Assembly (NCBI RefSeq): GCF_001953175.1 | Contig: NZ_CP018258.1 | Span: 1,764,210 to 1,828,209, forward strand | DNA: 64,000 nt | Source: Dehalogenimonas formicexedens | GTDB taxonomy: Bacteria > Chloroflexota > Dehalococcoidia > Dehalococcoidales > Dehalococcoidaceae | Direction of reading: 5' to 3' | Shown here: piece after piece, positions 57,089 to 64,000 of the stretch | How the letters are laid out: each line of letters starts with the position of its first letter | How positions within the stretch are numbered: the first letter of the stretch is position 1 | Translations under genes and position numbers: made by a program | The notes under the pieces: model-generated | What the model was told of the DNA's origin: nothing | The model's input: only the letters and a program-made list of their open reading frames with translations | Database searches by the model: none

Positions 57089-58141
57089 GTGACAGTCAAA
57101 TTAACGCGCCGCCATTTTATCGAACTGGGCGCCGGATCGACCGCCGCGCTCGGTATGTCGCTGTTCAAATATCCCGAATTTCACAAGCTGTTCGCCCAGG
57201 CGCTGACCGAGGTACCGGTCATCTGGTTCCAGGGCTCAGGCTGCAACGGCTGCAGCGTTTCCGTATTGAATACTTTCCCGATCACCATCCAGAACCTCCT
57301 GCTGTCCGAAGTCGTCACCGGCAAGCATGTGAGCCTGCGCTTTCACAATACGGTGATGGCCGCCCAGGGAGACCTGGCGATGAAGGCGCTGACCGATACC
57401 GAGACAGGGCCTTTCGCGTTGGTGGTCGAAGGCGGTATCCCGCTTAAGGACGACGGTTTTTACTGCGAGGTCGGGGAGAAAGACGGCAAGGGCATTCCGA
57501 TGGCCGATACGATTGCCCGGCTGGGCCCGAAAGCCATTGCCACCATCGCTGTTGGTACCTGCGCCTCATCTGGCGGCATTTCCGCCACTCCGCCCAATAT
57601 CGGCGAGGTGGTCGGCGTCCACGAATTTTACAAACAGAAGGGCATCACCACCCCGGTTATCAATACCCCCGGGTGTCCCCCCCACCCGGATTGGTTCGTC
57701 GGCACGCTAGCCCAGGTCCTTATGAACGGGCCGGAGTCGGTCAAGGTTGACGGTGATTTGAGGCCGACCGCTTTCTACGGCGGCACCATCCACGACCAGT
57801 GCCCCCGGCGGGGTAGTTTCGCCGCCAAGCAGTTCGCCAAGAACTTTGGCGAGCCGGACTGCCTGTACCTCCTGGGTTGCAAGGGGCCGATCACCCATGC
57901 CGATTGCAACTCCCGATTGTGGAACAACAAGACCAACTGGTGCATCGGATCAGGCGCTCCCTGCATCGGCTGCGCCGAATTGAAATTCCCCGGCCACCTG
58001 GGCCCGGTGCATGAACCCATCGACCTGACCCAGACCATCGACAAAGCCGCCATCGGCATAGTCGGCGCCACCGCCGCGATTGTGGTAGGCGGGGCGATTG
58101 CCGCCTCTTCCGGCTCCGGCGATAAAAAGTCCGAACACTAA
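57089..58141 (+). CDS. hybO: [NiFe] hydrogenase small subunit (HybO-type)
   Basis: A 350-residue small subunit. A Tat signal (LTRRHFIELGAGSTAALGMSLF) exports the folded complex. Proximal-cluster cysteines (GCNGCSVSVL), medial/distal clusters (GTCASSGG, CPPHPDW, LGCKGPITHADC, CIGSGAPCIGCAELKFPG) are intact. The C-terminal TM helix (AIGIVGATAAIVVGGAIAA) anchors it. Starts with GTG two bases after hybA ends. Heterodimer partner of the downstream large subunit. Confidence 0.94.
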   Translation: MTVKLTRRHFIELGAGSTAALGMSLFKYPEFHKLFAQALTEVPVIWFQGSGCNGCSVSVLNTFPITIQNLLLSEVVTGKHVSLRFHNTVMAAQGDLAMKALTDTETGPFALVVEGGIPLKDDGFYCEVGEKDGKGIPMADTIARLGPKAIATIAVGTCASSGGISATPPNIGEVVGVHEFYKQKGITTPVINTPGCPPHPDWFVGTLAQVLMNGPESVKVDGDLRPTAFYGGTIHDQCPRRGSFAAKQFAKNFGEPDCLYLLGCKGPITHADCNSRLWNNKTNWCIGSGAPCIGCAELKFPGHLGPVHEPIDLTQTIDKAAIGIVGATAAIVVGGAIAASSGSGDKKSEH

Positions 58142-58165
58142 TCGAGGATTGAAAAGGAAAAATAA

Positions 58166-59734
58166 ATGGGAAACATAGTCATCGATCCCATCAGCCGCAT
58201 CGAAGGACACCTGAAGATAGACGTAGTCGTTGAAAACGGCGTGGTCAAAGACGCCCATTCTTCCGGGACGCTGTTCCGCGGTTTCGAGATGTTCATGAAG
58301 GGGCACAACCCGACCGATGCCCAACACTACACCCAGCGCATCTGCGGCGTCTGTCCCGTGTCACACGGCGTGACATCTGTCCTCAACCTGGACAGCGCCT
58401 TCGGCGTCGCCGACAAGATCCCCGCCAACGGCCGGATCATTCGCAACCTTATCCAGGCCGGCAACACCATCCAGTCTCACATCCTTCACTTCTATCACCT
58501 GGCGGCTCTTGACTACGTCGACGTGACCGCCGCCGCCGGCTACACCGGAAATGACCCGGGGTTGATCAAGGTGGCGGATTTCATCAAGCGTGCCGGAAGC
58601 GACACGGCTAAGCTGGGCCCGTTCTTCCCCCGTTATGAAGGCGATTACCGCCTGTCGAAGTCGATCAATCAGAAGGCCGTCGCCGATTACGTTAAAGCCC
58701 TCGATATGCGGCGCCTGGCGCACGAGATGACCTCGATCTATTTCGGCCGCATTCCCCACGGGCCCGGCCTGGTGGTGGGCGGCGTCACCCAGGGACCGAC
58801 CGCGGACAATATCGCCCTGTACCGCCAGAAACTGACGGTGCTGCGCGATTTTATCGATAATGTTTATATTCCGGACGTCATCGCTGTGGCCGAGGCCTAC
58901 GCCGATCACTTCGCCCAGGGTGTGGGTTGCGGCAACGTGCTGTCGTACGGCGTATTCGACCTCGATTCCACCGCCGATCTGACCAAGCGCCGGCGTTTCA
59001 TGCCCCAGGGCACAGCGAACACCAAACTGCAGTTGGCGGCTATGGACCCCAAAGCGATCACCGAAGACGTCAAATACAGCCGGTTCTCCAGCGTTTCCGG
59101 AGCCTATCCCGGCAACGGAGATACCCAGGACAGCCCTGACAAATCCGGCGCCTATTCGTGGCTCAAAGCCCCCCGTTACAAAGGCGGCGTTTACGAAGTA
59201 GGTCCGATGCCGCGGATGCTGGTGGCCTATCTTTCTGGCGACGCCACCGTCAAGGCCATGGTAGATTCGACCCTGGCCCATTTCAATGCTCCCGCGTCAG
59301 TTCTGTTCAGCACCCTGGGACGCCATGCCGCCCGCGCCCTCGAATGCAAGCTGGTTGCCGACGCCGCAGACGGTTGGTTGAACGAACTCAAGGTTGGCGA
59401 TCCCTTCAACGTTCCTTTCGAAATTCCCGATTCGGCTGAGGGGATGGGCCTGTGGGAGGCTCCCCGCGGCGCCCTGGGTCACTGGATAACCATCAAGGAT
59501 AAGAAGATCGACCGCTACCAGTGCGTAGTGCCGTCAACCTGGGACTGCTCGCCCCGCGACGACAAGGATCAGCCCGGGCCCATCGAACAATCCCTCATCG
59601 GCGCCAAGGTCAAGGACGAGGCCAATCCGTTCGAAGTCGTCCGCATCGTCCGCGCCTACGACCCCTGCCTGGCCTGCGCCGTCCACCTGGTAAGGCCGAA
59701 CGGCGATGTCATCGGCCAGTACAGAGTTGTCTAG
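58166..59734 (+). CDS. hybC: [NiFe] hydrogenase large subunit (HybC-type)
   Basis: A 522-residue uptake hydrogenase large subunit. The four Ni-binding cysteines are present in RICGVCPVSHG (L1) and DPCLACAVH (L5). The latter is followed by a 15-residue tail (LVRPNGD...YRVV) that a maturation protease would remove. Further family features: DPISRIEGHLKIDVVVENG at the start and GPLARM-like GPMPRMLVAYL near 350. It oxidises H2 on the outer face. Preceded by hybO and followed by hybB. Confidence 0.96.
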   Translation: MGNIVIDPISRIEGHLKIDVVVENGVVKDAHSSGTLFRGFEMFMKGHNPTDAQHYTQRICGVCPVSHGVTSVLNLDSAFGVADKIPANGRIIRNLIQAGNTIQSHILHFYHLAALDYVDVTAAAGYTGNDPGLIKVADFIKRAGSDTAKLGPFFPRYEGDYRLSKSINQKAVADYVKALDMRRLAHEMTSIYFGRIPHGPGLVVGGVTQGPTADNIALYRQKLTVLRDFIDNVYIPDVIAVAEAYADHFAQGVGCGNVLSYGVFDLDSTADLTKRRRFMPQGTANTKLQLAAMDPKAITEDVKYSRFSSVSGAYPGNGDTQDSPDKSGAYSWLKAPRYKGGVYEVGPMPRMLVAYLSGDATVKAMVDSTLAHFNAPASVLFSTLGRHAARALECKLVADAADGWLNELKVGDPFNVPFEIPDSAEGMGLWEAPRGALGHWITIKDKKIDRYQCVVPSTWDCSPRDDKDQPGPIEQSLIGAKVKDEANPFEVVRIVRAYDPCLACAVHLVRPNGDVIGQYRVV

Positions 59735-59779
59735 GGTAGGAATATTTAACGACCCGGTAATAATTGTTGGAGGCTTGAT

Positions 59780-60943
59780 TTGAACAACAAGAATATACCT
59801 CTCTTCAGCTTCTGGGGCGTCGTCCAGATACTGCTGGCGCTGGGCGCCCTGGGCGTGCTCGCCGCCAAGATGATCTGGGGCCTGGGGGCGGTGACCAACC
59901 TGTCCGACAACTGGCCCTGGGGACTCTGGGTCGCCTTCGACGTCGGCATCTATATCGCCTCGGCGGCCGGCGGCTTCGTTCTGGCGGCTCTGGTCTACAT
60001 CTTCAAGATCGAGACCTTCCGTCCCCTGGTCAAGCCCGCCATCCTGATCGCCGCCCTGGGCTACACCATCGGCGCCCTGGGCATCGCCGTCGACCTTGGC
60101 CGCAGCCCGCTCATCGTCCACCCGCTGTGGATGTGGCAGCCCAGTTCGATCATGTTCGAAGTGGCCTGGTGCGTCATGATGTACCTGACGGTGCTGTACC
60201 TTGAGTTCTCGCCCAACGTCTTCGCCCGCTTCGGGCTGCACAGGGCCGAAACCGTCCAGCATGCCCTGGCCGTACCGCTGGTCACCTTCGGCATCCTCCT
60301 GTCCTTCCTGCACCAGTCGTCCCTGGGCGCCCTGTTCCTGATCACCCCGGAACAGCAGCCGCTGTGGCACCTGCCGCTCATGGGCTACCTCTTCGTCATC
60401 TCGGCCATGTCGCTGGGCCTTTCGGTGCTGACCATTTTTACCATCGTCACCGCCAAGTCATGGAAACTGACGCTGCGGCTGGACGTGCTCTCCAAGGTCA
60501 TGGCCATCGCCGGCTGGATACTGGTCGTCTACTTGGGCCTGAGGATCTGGGATACCGCCCAGTCCGGCCACTTCTCGGCCTTCAAGTTCGACACCTACGG
60601 CTTGCTGTACATCGCCGAGGTGGGCCTGGGCATGATCGTCCCGGTCATCCTCATCGCCATGAAGAAGGTCAGGGAGTCCAGGGCGGGCCTCCTCTGGGCA
60701 TCATCGCTCATCTTCTTCGGCATGCTCTTAAACCGCATCAACACCCTGGTGCTGTCGCACGCGGTCTACCGCGAGGGCAGCTACTTCCCGACGGTGTGGG
60801 AGTTCATCTTCACCCTGGGCCTCATTGCCGGGGCCATCTACGCCTTCAGGCTGGCGGCCAAGTACCTGCCGCTCTTCGCGGATAACAAGGCCGGCTTGCC
60901 CGAGACAGTGGCCAAGTCCAATCCGGTGGTCGTACCGGCTTAA
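59780..60943 (+). CDS. hybB: NrfD/HybB-type membrane subunit
   Basis: A 387-residue polytopic protein with about nine to ten helices of the NrfD/PsrC/HybB family. GLWVAFDVGIYIASAAGGFVLAALVYIF and FEVAWCVMMYLTVLYLEF, RFGLHR..., SSLGALFLITPEQQPLWHLPLMG match. Such subunits pass electrons to quinones or, in organohalide respiration, act as OmeB-like partners of reductive dehalogenases; Dehalococcoidia are known to lack quinone-dependent respiration, so the second role is of interest. TTG start, GGAGG upstream. Confidence 0.93.
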   Translation: MNNKNIPLFSFWGVVQILLALGALGVLAAKMIWGLGAVTNLSDNWPWGLWVAFDVGIYIASAAGGFVLAALVYIFKIETFRPLVKPAILIAALGYTIGALGIAVDLGRSPLIVHPLWMWQPSSIMFEVAWCVMMYLTVLYLEFSPNVFARFGLHRAETVQHALAVPLVTFGILLSFLHQSSLGALFLITPEQQPLWHLPLMGYLFVISAMSLGLSVLTIFTIVTAKSWKLTLRLDVLSKVMAIAGWILVVYLGLRIWDTAQSGHFSAFKFDTYGLLYIAEVGLGMIVPVILIAMKKVRESRAGLLWASSLIFFGMLLNRINTLVLSHAVYREGSYFPTVWEFIFTLGLIAGAIYAFRLAAKYLPLFADNKAGLPETVAKSNPVVVPA

Positions 60944-60965
60944 TTCTCAACTTCGCCAACCATTG

Positions 60966-61001
60966 AGTGGAGCGGTTCGCGAGAGCCGCTCCACTTTTTT
61001 T
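60966..61001 (+). terminator. Rho-independent terminator after hybB
   Basis: AGTGGAGCGG (60966-60975) pairs with CCGCTCCACT (60986-60995), a 10-bp stem with a TTCGCGAGAG loop, followed by seven T. Confidence 0.9.
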
Positions 61002-61009
61002 GCGCCTGT

Positions 61010-61260
61010 ATAGGACCTTTCGCGTAGGGCGAACCGGCTACGCTGGATCGTTTTTCGATTTTCCCGTTAAAAGTTTTAAGAAGGAACGAATCACCTGATT
61101 TCAGCTTCAGCACAATCGTGAACATTCGTTCCAAAAACGAAGGATAACCAATCCGCCCCATGCCGTTGCGCATTTCAAAAACGACTGAAACGACTGGGAC
61201 GGCCTCGTTCGAATAATACCAATAATGCCAATTATCCAATACTACCAATCCTCAACCCGC
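61010..61260 (-). repeat. Repeat mosaic shared with 37.9-38.3 kb
   Basis: Minus-strand reading of this block matches two pieces of the 38-kb region: ATTGGTAGTATTGGATAATTGGCATTATTGGTATTATTC-like repeats (61251-61212) and GGTGATTCGTTCCTTCTTAAAACTTTT...GGTTCGCCCTACGCG (61100-61020). In the 38-kb copy the second block comes before the first, so the modules are in opposite order. A 102-codon frame (60940-61248) spans it but is not protein-like. Confidence 0.6.
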
Positions 61261-61293
61261 CCGGATTCCCGGGTTTCCACAAATACCCCCCCA

Positions 61294-61440
61294 CTAATTG
61301 TTGGTTGCGTTTCGCTTCACCCACCCGACCGCCACGTCGAAACAATTTCGTGTTCGGACATCGACAAACGAATGGCAGCTGTCAGCATGGGCGACATCGA
61401 GATTCTTCGCGCCGCTCAGAAAGACACCCGGAAGAGACAC
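61294..61440 (-). CDS. Short frame of promoter cassette 3 (48 residues, uncertain)
   Basis: A GTG at 61440, seven bases after TATAAT, starts a 48-residue frame: MSLPGVFLSGAKNLDVAHADS..., ending NATNN. The DNA of its beginning is the dispersed GAGATTCTTCGCGCC...CAGAAAGAC repeat read on its other strand. It has two cysteines and no recognised motif. I keep it as a doubtful gene: promoter and start are convincing, the product is not. Confidence 0.3.
   Translation of the reverse strand: MSLPGVFLSGAKNLDVAHADSCHSFVDVRTRNCFDVAVGWVKRNATNN
61398..61427. repeat. Dispersed GAGATTCTTC...CAGAAAGAC repeat, copy 4
   Basis: CGAGATTCTTCGCGCCGCTC followed by AGAAAGACAC; the same wording stands at 46687-46720, 46948-46991 and 47660-47702, always in this orientation. 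The short inner part (CG.GCCGC or equivalents) is a small inverted repeat between GATTCTTC and GAAAGAC ends. Confidence 0.7.
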
Positions 61441-61506
61441 AGGCAGTATTATAGCACACGTGTTCCTCTGGACTGTCAAGCGTTTCGTGTCGTTTTTAGG
61501 GTTATA
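61438..61506 (-). promoter_or_regulatory. Repeated leaderless promoter cassette, copy 3
   Basis: Minus strand: GACACGAAACGCTTGACA, 20 bases, TGTGCTATAAT (TATAAT 61453-61448), 7 bases, GTG at 61440. This agrees with copy 1 in spacer length and in the flanking GTCGT/GACAC block. Confidence 0.7.
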
Positions 61507-61612
61507 TTTTTTATCGGGGCTTTCAGTAATCGGTATCGGCTCCCGACCCATCAGCGGGCGGCAAAAACCCGCCCTATACGGCTTGGAGCTGATCTAAAGA
61601 CAAACTTCGTAT

Positions 61613-61647
61613 AAAAAAAGAGAGCTCCCCATATGGAGCTCTCTTTT
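61613..61647 (-). terminator. Rho-independent terminator after the second hydrogenase
   Basis: AAAAGAGAGCTCC (61616-61628) and GGAGCTCTCTTTT (61635-61647) form a 13-bp perfect stem with CCATAT loop; the minus strand then enters a T-rich tract (complement of AAAAAAA at 61613-61619). Confidence 0.9.
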
Positions 61648-61666
61648 AACTTGTGGCGGGAATCGA

Positions 61667-63274
61667 TTACAGATTGACCACCCTGACGTCGTTGGTGCTG
61701 GGATCGATGATATGGACGCCGCAGGCGATGCAGGGGTCGAAAGAGCGGATAATGCGGACGATATTAATCGGATTATCGATGTCCGGCACCGGCGCGCCGA
61801 TAAGGGCCTGTTCGTACGGACCGCGAACACCTTTGTCATCACGGGGTCCGGCATTCCAGGTGGAAGGAACGACCAGCTGGTAGTTCTTGATCTTCCAGTT
61901 ATCGACTGAGACCCAGTGGCCGAGAGCGCCGCGGGGGGCGTCCCAGACGCCGAAACCCTGGGCGGTCTTGGGTACGGCTTTTTCATTCATGCCGACGATC
62001 GGACCCGCAGTCCTGAGAGAGATCAACTGATCAATCCAGGCGATACCGGCATCTACAATCTGCTTGGTGATGAGAGCGCGGCACAGGTGACGGGCGACGA
62101 CGCCCTCGCGGCCGCCAGCCTTGAAGAAATCAACCAGCGCCGGGAACTTATTGACCAAACCGCGCGCCAGAGGGCCGACTTCCATGGTCTGCGAGTTGTA
62201 GCGGGGAGATTTGAAGAAGGAGTAGGCGCCGGTCTTGTTGACGTTGAATTCGGTGACGCCGGCGGACGGATGGAGCGCGGTGGTGCCGGAGGGGTAATTG
62301 TACCAGGAATTGGTCACCGATTCGGTGATCTTGGAATAATCAACTGCGCCGATGGCCAGGCCGGCAACATCGGAAAGGGTGCCACGCTCCCCGGTCGAAG
62401 TGATAACGCCGCCCTTGAACATCGGGTTCGATCCGCCGAAGGAGGTGTCAGCCGGAGAAGCCGACGGGTTCTGAGGAAGCATCGGGTAGGCCAGGTAATT
62501 GCCGGCGGTGGCGCCGAGAGCAATCTTGGCCAATGGGAACAAAGGACCGGTTCCAACGGCCAGCACATCAGGCAGATAGTAGTTGTCCACGAAGGCTTTC
62601 TGCTCCAGCCACAGGTCGCGGAAGGCCAGAAGCTGTTCGCGGGAAGGAGTAGCGACGCAGCCGCCTACGGTGATGGTGTTCGGATGGGGCTGGATGCCGG
62701 TGATATAAGCCAGCATCTTCTGCGATTTAGCTTTCATCTCGAGGGATTTAATGTAATGAGACACCAGAGTGGTAACCGTGTCCGGGTCATTCAGGGAAAA
62801 GGCATCCGGGGTGTAGCGGGGAACGAAGGGAGAGGCATCACCCCTGGTAACCAGCCCGACTACCTTATCCCTGATAGCCTTGAGACCTTCATCGGAACCC
62901 TTGTAGTTGGCAACGGCGAGGATATCGATGTAGTCCAAAGCCGACAGGTTGTAAAAGTGGACGTAGTGATCATGAACATAGTAGCCGGCGCAGAAAAGGT
63001 TTCTGAGCAGGCGGCCGGCTTCGGTGAGTTCGATACCGAAGGCGTTCTCCATGGCCTGGGCTGAAGCAATGGCATGGACGCCCTCGCACACGCCGCAGAC
63101 ACGGCTGGTGACATATGGAGCATCCCAGGGATCCCGCCCTTGAAGCAGTATTTCAAAGCCGCGGGCCATGGTCCCGGCAGACCAAGCATCGGTAACAACC
63201 CCGTTGTTGACCTCAACTTCAATCCGGAGGTGACCTTCAATTCTCGTTATCGGATCGACGACAACTCGAGTCAT
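61667..63274 (-). CDS. hupL: [NiFe] hydrogenase large subunit, second system (HupL-type)
   Basis: A 535-residue large subunit. Start VVVDPITRIEGHLRIEVEVNNGVV, Ni ligands in RVCGVCEGVHA and DPCIACGVH, and a 14-residue tail (IIDPSTNDVRVVNL) for proteolytic removal. It is clearly a paralogue of the HybC-like subunit at 58 kb but distinct in length and detail. The order small subunit then large subunit on the minus strand is the usual one. It probably oxidises H2 on the membrane's outer face. Ends in a strong terminator. Confidence 0.95.
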   Translation of the reverse strand: MTRVVVDPITRIEGHLRIEVEVNNGVVTDAWSAGTMARGFEILLQGRDPWDAPYVTSRVCGVCEGVHAIASAQAMENAFGIELTEAGRLLRNLFCAGYYVHDHYVHFYNLSALDYIDILAVANYKGSDEGLKAIRDKVVGLVTRGDASPFVPRYTPDAFSLNDPDTVTTLVSHYIKSLEMKAKSQKMLAYITGIQPHPNTITVGGCVATPSREQLLAFRDLWLEQKAFVDNYYLPDVLAVGTGPLFPLAKIALGATAGNYLAYPMLPQNPSASPADTSFGGSNPMFKGGVITSTGERGTLSDVAGLAIGAVDYSKITESVTNSWYNYPSGTTALHPSAGVTEFNVNKTGAYSFFKSPRYNSQTMEVGPLARGLVNKFPALVDFFKAGGREGVVARHLCRALITKQIVDAGIAWIDQLISLRTAGPIVGMNEKAVPKTAQGFGVWDAPRGALGHWVSVDNWKIKNYQLVVPSTWNAGPRDDKGVRGPYEQALIGAPVPDIDNPINIVRIIRSFDPCIACGVHIIDPSTNDVRVVNL

Positions 63275-63329
63275 TTCATCTATCCTCTTTCTTAATCTAT
63301 TTCCAGATTTTCACTAACTTGATTGAACG

Positions 63330-64000
63330 TCACACGCCGAAGTTGAAATCGTGGGCGATAAGCATGTTGCCTTTTTCAAAAAACTCAGGTTGCGAGCAGG
63401 CGACACAGGGGAAGCTGCTCTGGATGCAGTAGCTGGCCCGGTTGTTCCACAGCCTCTCCCAGCAGTCCTGGAAGGCGATAGGACCTTTGCAACCCTTCAG
63501 GATCAGGCAGTAGCCCTGCTGCTTGGGATCGTTGAAGTTGGTGACGAAGTGCCGGGCTTCGAACTGACCGCGGCGGGCGCAATTATCATGCTGCAGCTTG
63601 CCGTAGAAGGCGACCGGGCGCTGGTACGCATCCAGTTCCGGGGCTTTGCCGAAGGTTAAATAGTAAACCAAGGTGGCGACCAGGCGTTCGTTATGAACGG
63701 GGCAGGTCGGCAGGTTGATAACGGGCGCCTTGATATCAGCAAATGTGTTGTGCTTGGTAGTGCCGTTATAGAGAATCCCCACGCCGCCAGTCGGCCCGAA
63801 GCGGGGGATGCCGCCGAATGAGGAGCAGACCCCCGCGGCGACAATCACCGCGGCATTCTTGGCGGCGGCTTTGAACTGGTCGACGAAGGTCTGGCCGCCG
63901 ATGGTGCAGTATTTACCGTTCTCCGCCAGCGGGATGGCGCCATCAACGACGAGAACATATCCGCCCTTGGCGATGGTCTGGGCCAAAGCCTCTTCGGCCT
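63330..64000 (-). CDS. hupS: [NiFe] hydrogenase small subunit, second system (HupS-type), partial
   Basis: The C-terminal 222 residues of a small subunit that runs off the right end; the open frame continues past 64000. Visible cluster ligands: GVCSSFGGIP, LPTCPVHNERL, the HDNCARRGQ and CLILKGCKGPIAFQDCWE medial/distal sets and CIQSSFPCVACSQPEFFEKG. Unlike the HybO-type paralogue it ends right after the FNFGV segment, with no C-terminal membrane helix. Anchoring must come from another subunit. A start call at 63986 by TTG is not real because the frame continues upstream. Confidence 0.93.
   Translation of the reverse strand, partial: AEEALAQTIAKGGYVLVVDGAIPLAENGKYCTIGGQTFVDQFKAAAKNAAVIVAAGVCSSFGGIPRFGPTGGVGILYNGTTKHNTFADIKAPVINLPTCPVHNERLVATLVYYLTFGKAPELDAYQRPVAFYGKLQHDNCARRGQFEARHFVTNFNDPKQQGYCLILKGCKGPIAFQDCWERLWNNRASYCIQSSFPCVACSQPEFFEKGNMLIAHDFNFGV

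Noticed and set aside
58361-59281. 306-codon frame antisense to hybC
   Set aside because: A mirror frame of a GC-rich gene; no recognisable domain, while the plus-strand frame is a clear hydrogenase large subunit.
61916-63064. 382-codon frame antisense to hupL
   Set aside because: Shadow of a strongly supported gene on the other strand, with low-complexity glycine/arginine/aspartate content.

Overview
The window reads as chromosome of an organohalide-respiring Chloroflexota of the Dehalococcoidia, most like Dehalogenimonas. This is inferred from gene content, not from a database search. The main pointers are two tandem reductive dehalogenase genes without B-anchor genes, a NosR/RdhC-like flavoprotein, two different [NiFe] uptake hydrogenases, a hydrogenase-4-like membrane complex, a Smr protein, and archaeal-looking regulators. 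Base composition is fairly even and moderately GC-rich. Exceptions are the rdhA locus (about 20.96-24.7 kb) and several repeat-filled gaps, which are visibly more AT-rich.

Layout. 0-2.1 kb: small accessory genes (VOC, DUF1428, DUF3052-like, DUF488). 2.1-9.3 kb (minus): a six-gene operon in the order hyfB-C-E-F-G-I with a clear promoter and a terminator-like leader hairpin; every cysteine expected to bind the [NiFe] site and the N2-type cluster is missing. 9.5-13 kb: Smr, GH3-like ligase, ICMT-like methyltransferase and a pair of small regulators. 13-16.9 kb: PilT ATPase and a membrane GAF-GGDEF-HD-GYP protein. 16.9-21 kb (minus): miaB-yajC-nadB-nadC. 21.5-24.5 kb: two rdhA genes. 24.7-34.2 kb: housekeeping genes (rsgA, tRNA-Ser, rsfS, lipid kinase, ndk, a tsaB-HAD fusion, tsaE, thiL) and an inhibitory-type serpin lipoprotein. 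34.3-37.7 kb: Cys-rich small protein, ArsR regulator, 40-residue membrane peptide, RdhC/NosR-like protein, tRNA-Arg, and an MscS-channel protein fused to a LuxR DNA-binding domain. 37.8-46.4 kb: DUF302, tRNA-Thr, rsmI, metG, polyprenyl synthase, ftsH, endonuclease IV-like protein. 46.4-48 kb: repeat mosaic with a frameshifted gene. 48-56 kb: GT-C-like membrane protein, K+ channel, rubrerythrin, a 29-residue peptide, a two-component system with its own BMP-type lipoprotein, DUF998, lipoprotein. 56.3-60.9 kb (plus): HybA-HybO-HybC-HybB hydrogenase. 61.7-64 kb (minus): a second hydrogenase, whose small subunit runs off the window.

How the parts fit. Hydrogen oxidation by the two hydrogenases can feed membrane electron carriers (the NrfD-type HybB, perhaps the RdhC-like flavoprotein) and finally reductive dehalogenases, the expected energy metabolism of this group. 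The Hyf-like complex probably moves ions without classical hydrogenase chemistry. Regulation is rich for so small a genome: BMP lipoprotein plus kinase plus regulator, a c-di-GMP enzyme, ArsR, and a possible mechanosensitive membrane-bound transcription factor.

A recurring signal is a TATAAT box 6-7 nt before a start codon without a ribosome binding site (candidate leaderless mRNAs). In three places (37.8, 47.5, 61.45 kb) this is part of a conserved repeated promoter cassette attached to different short or decayed reading frames.
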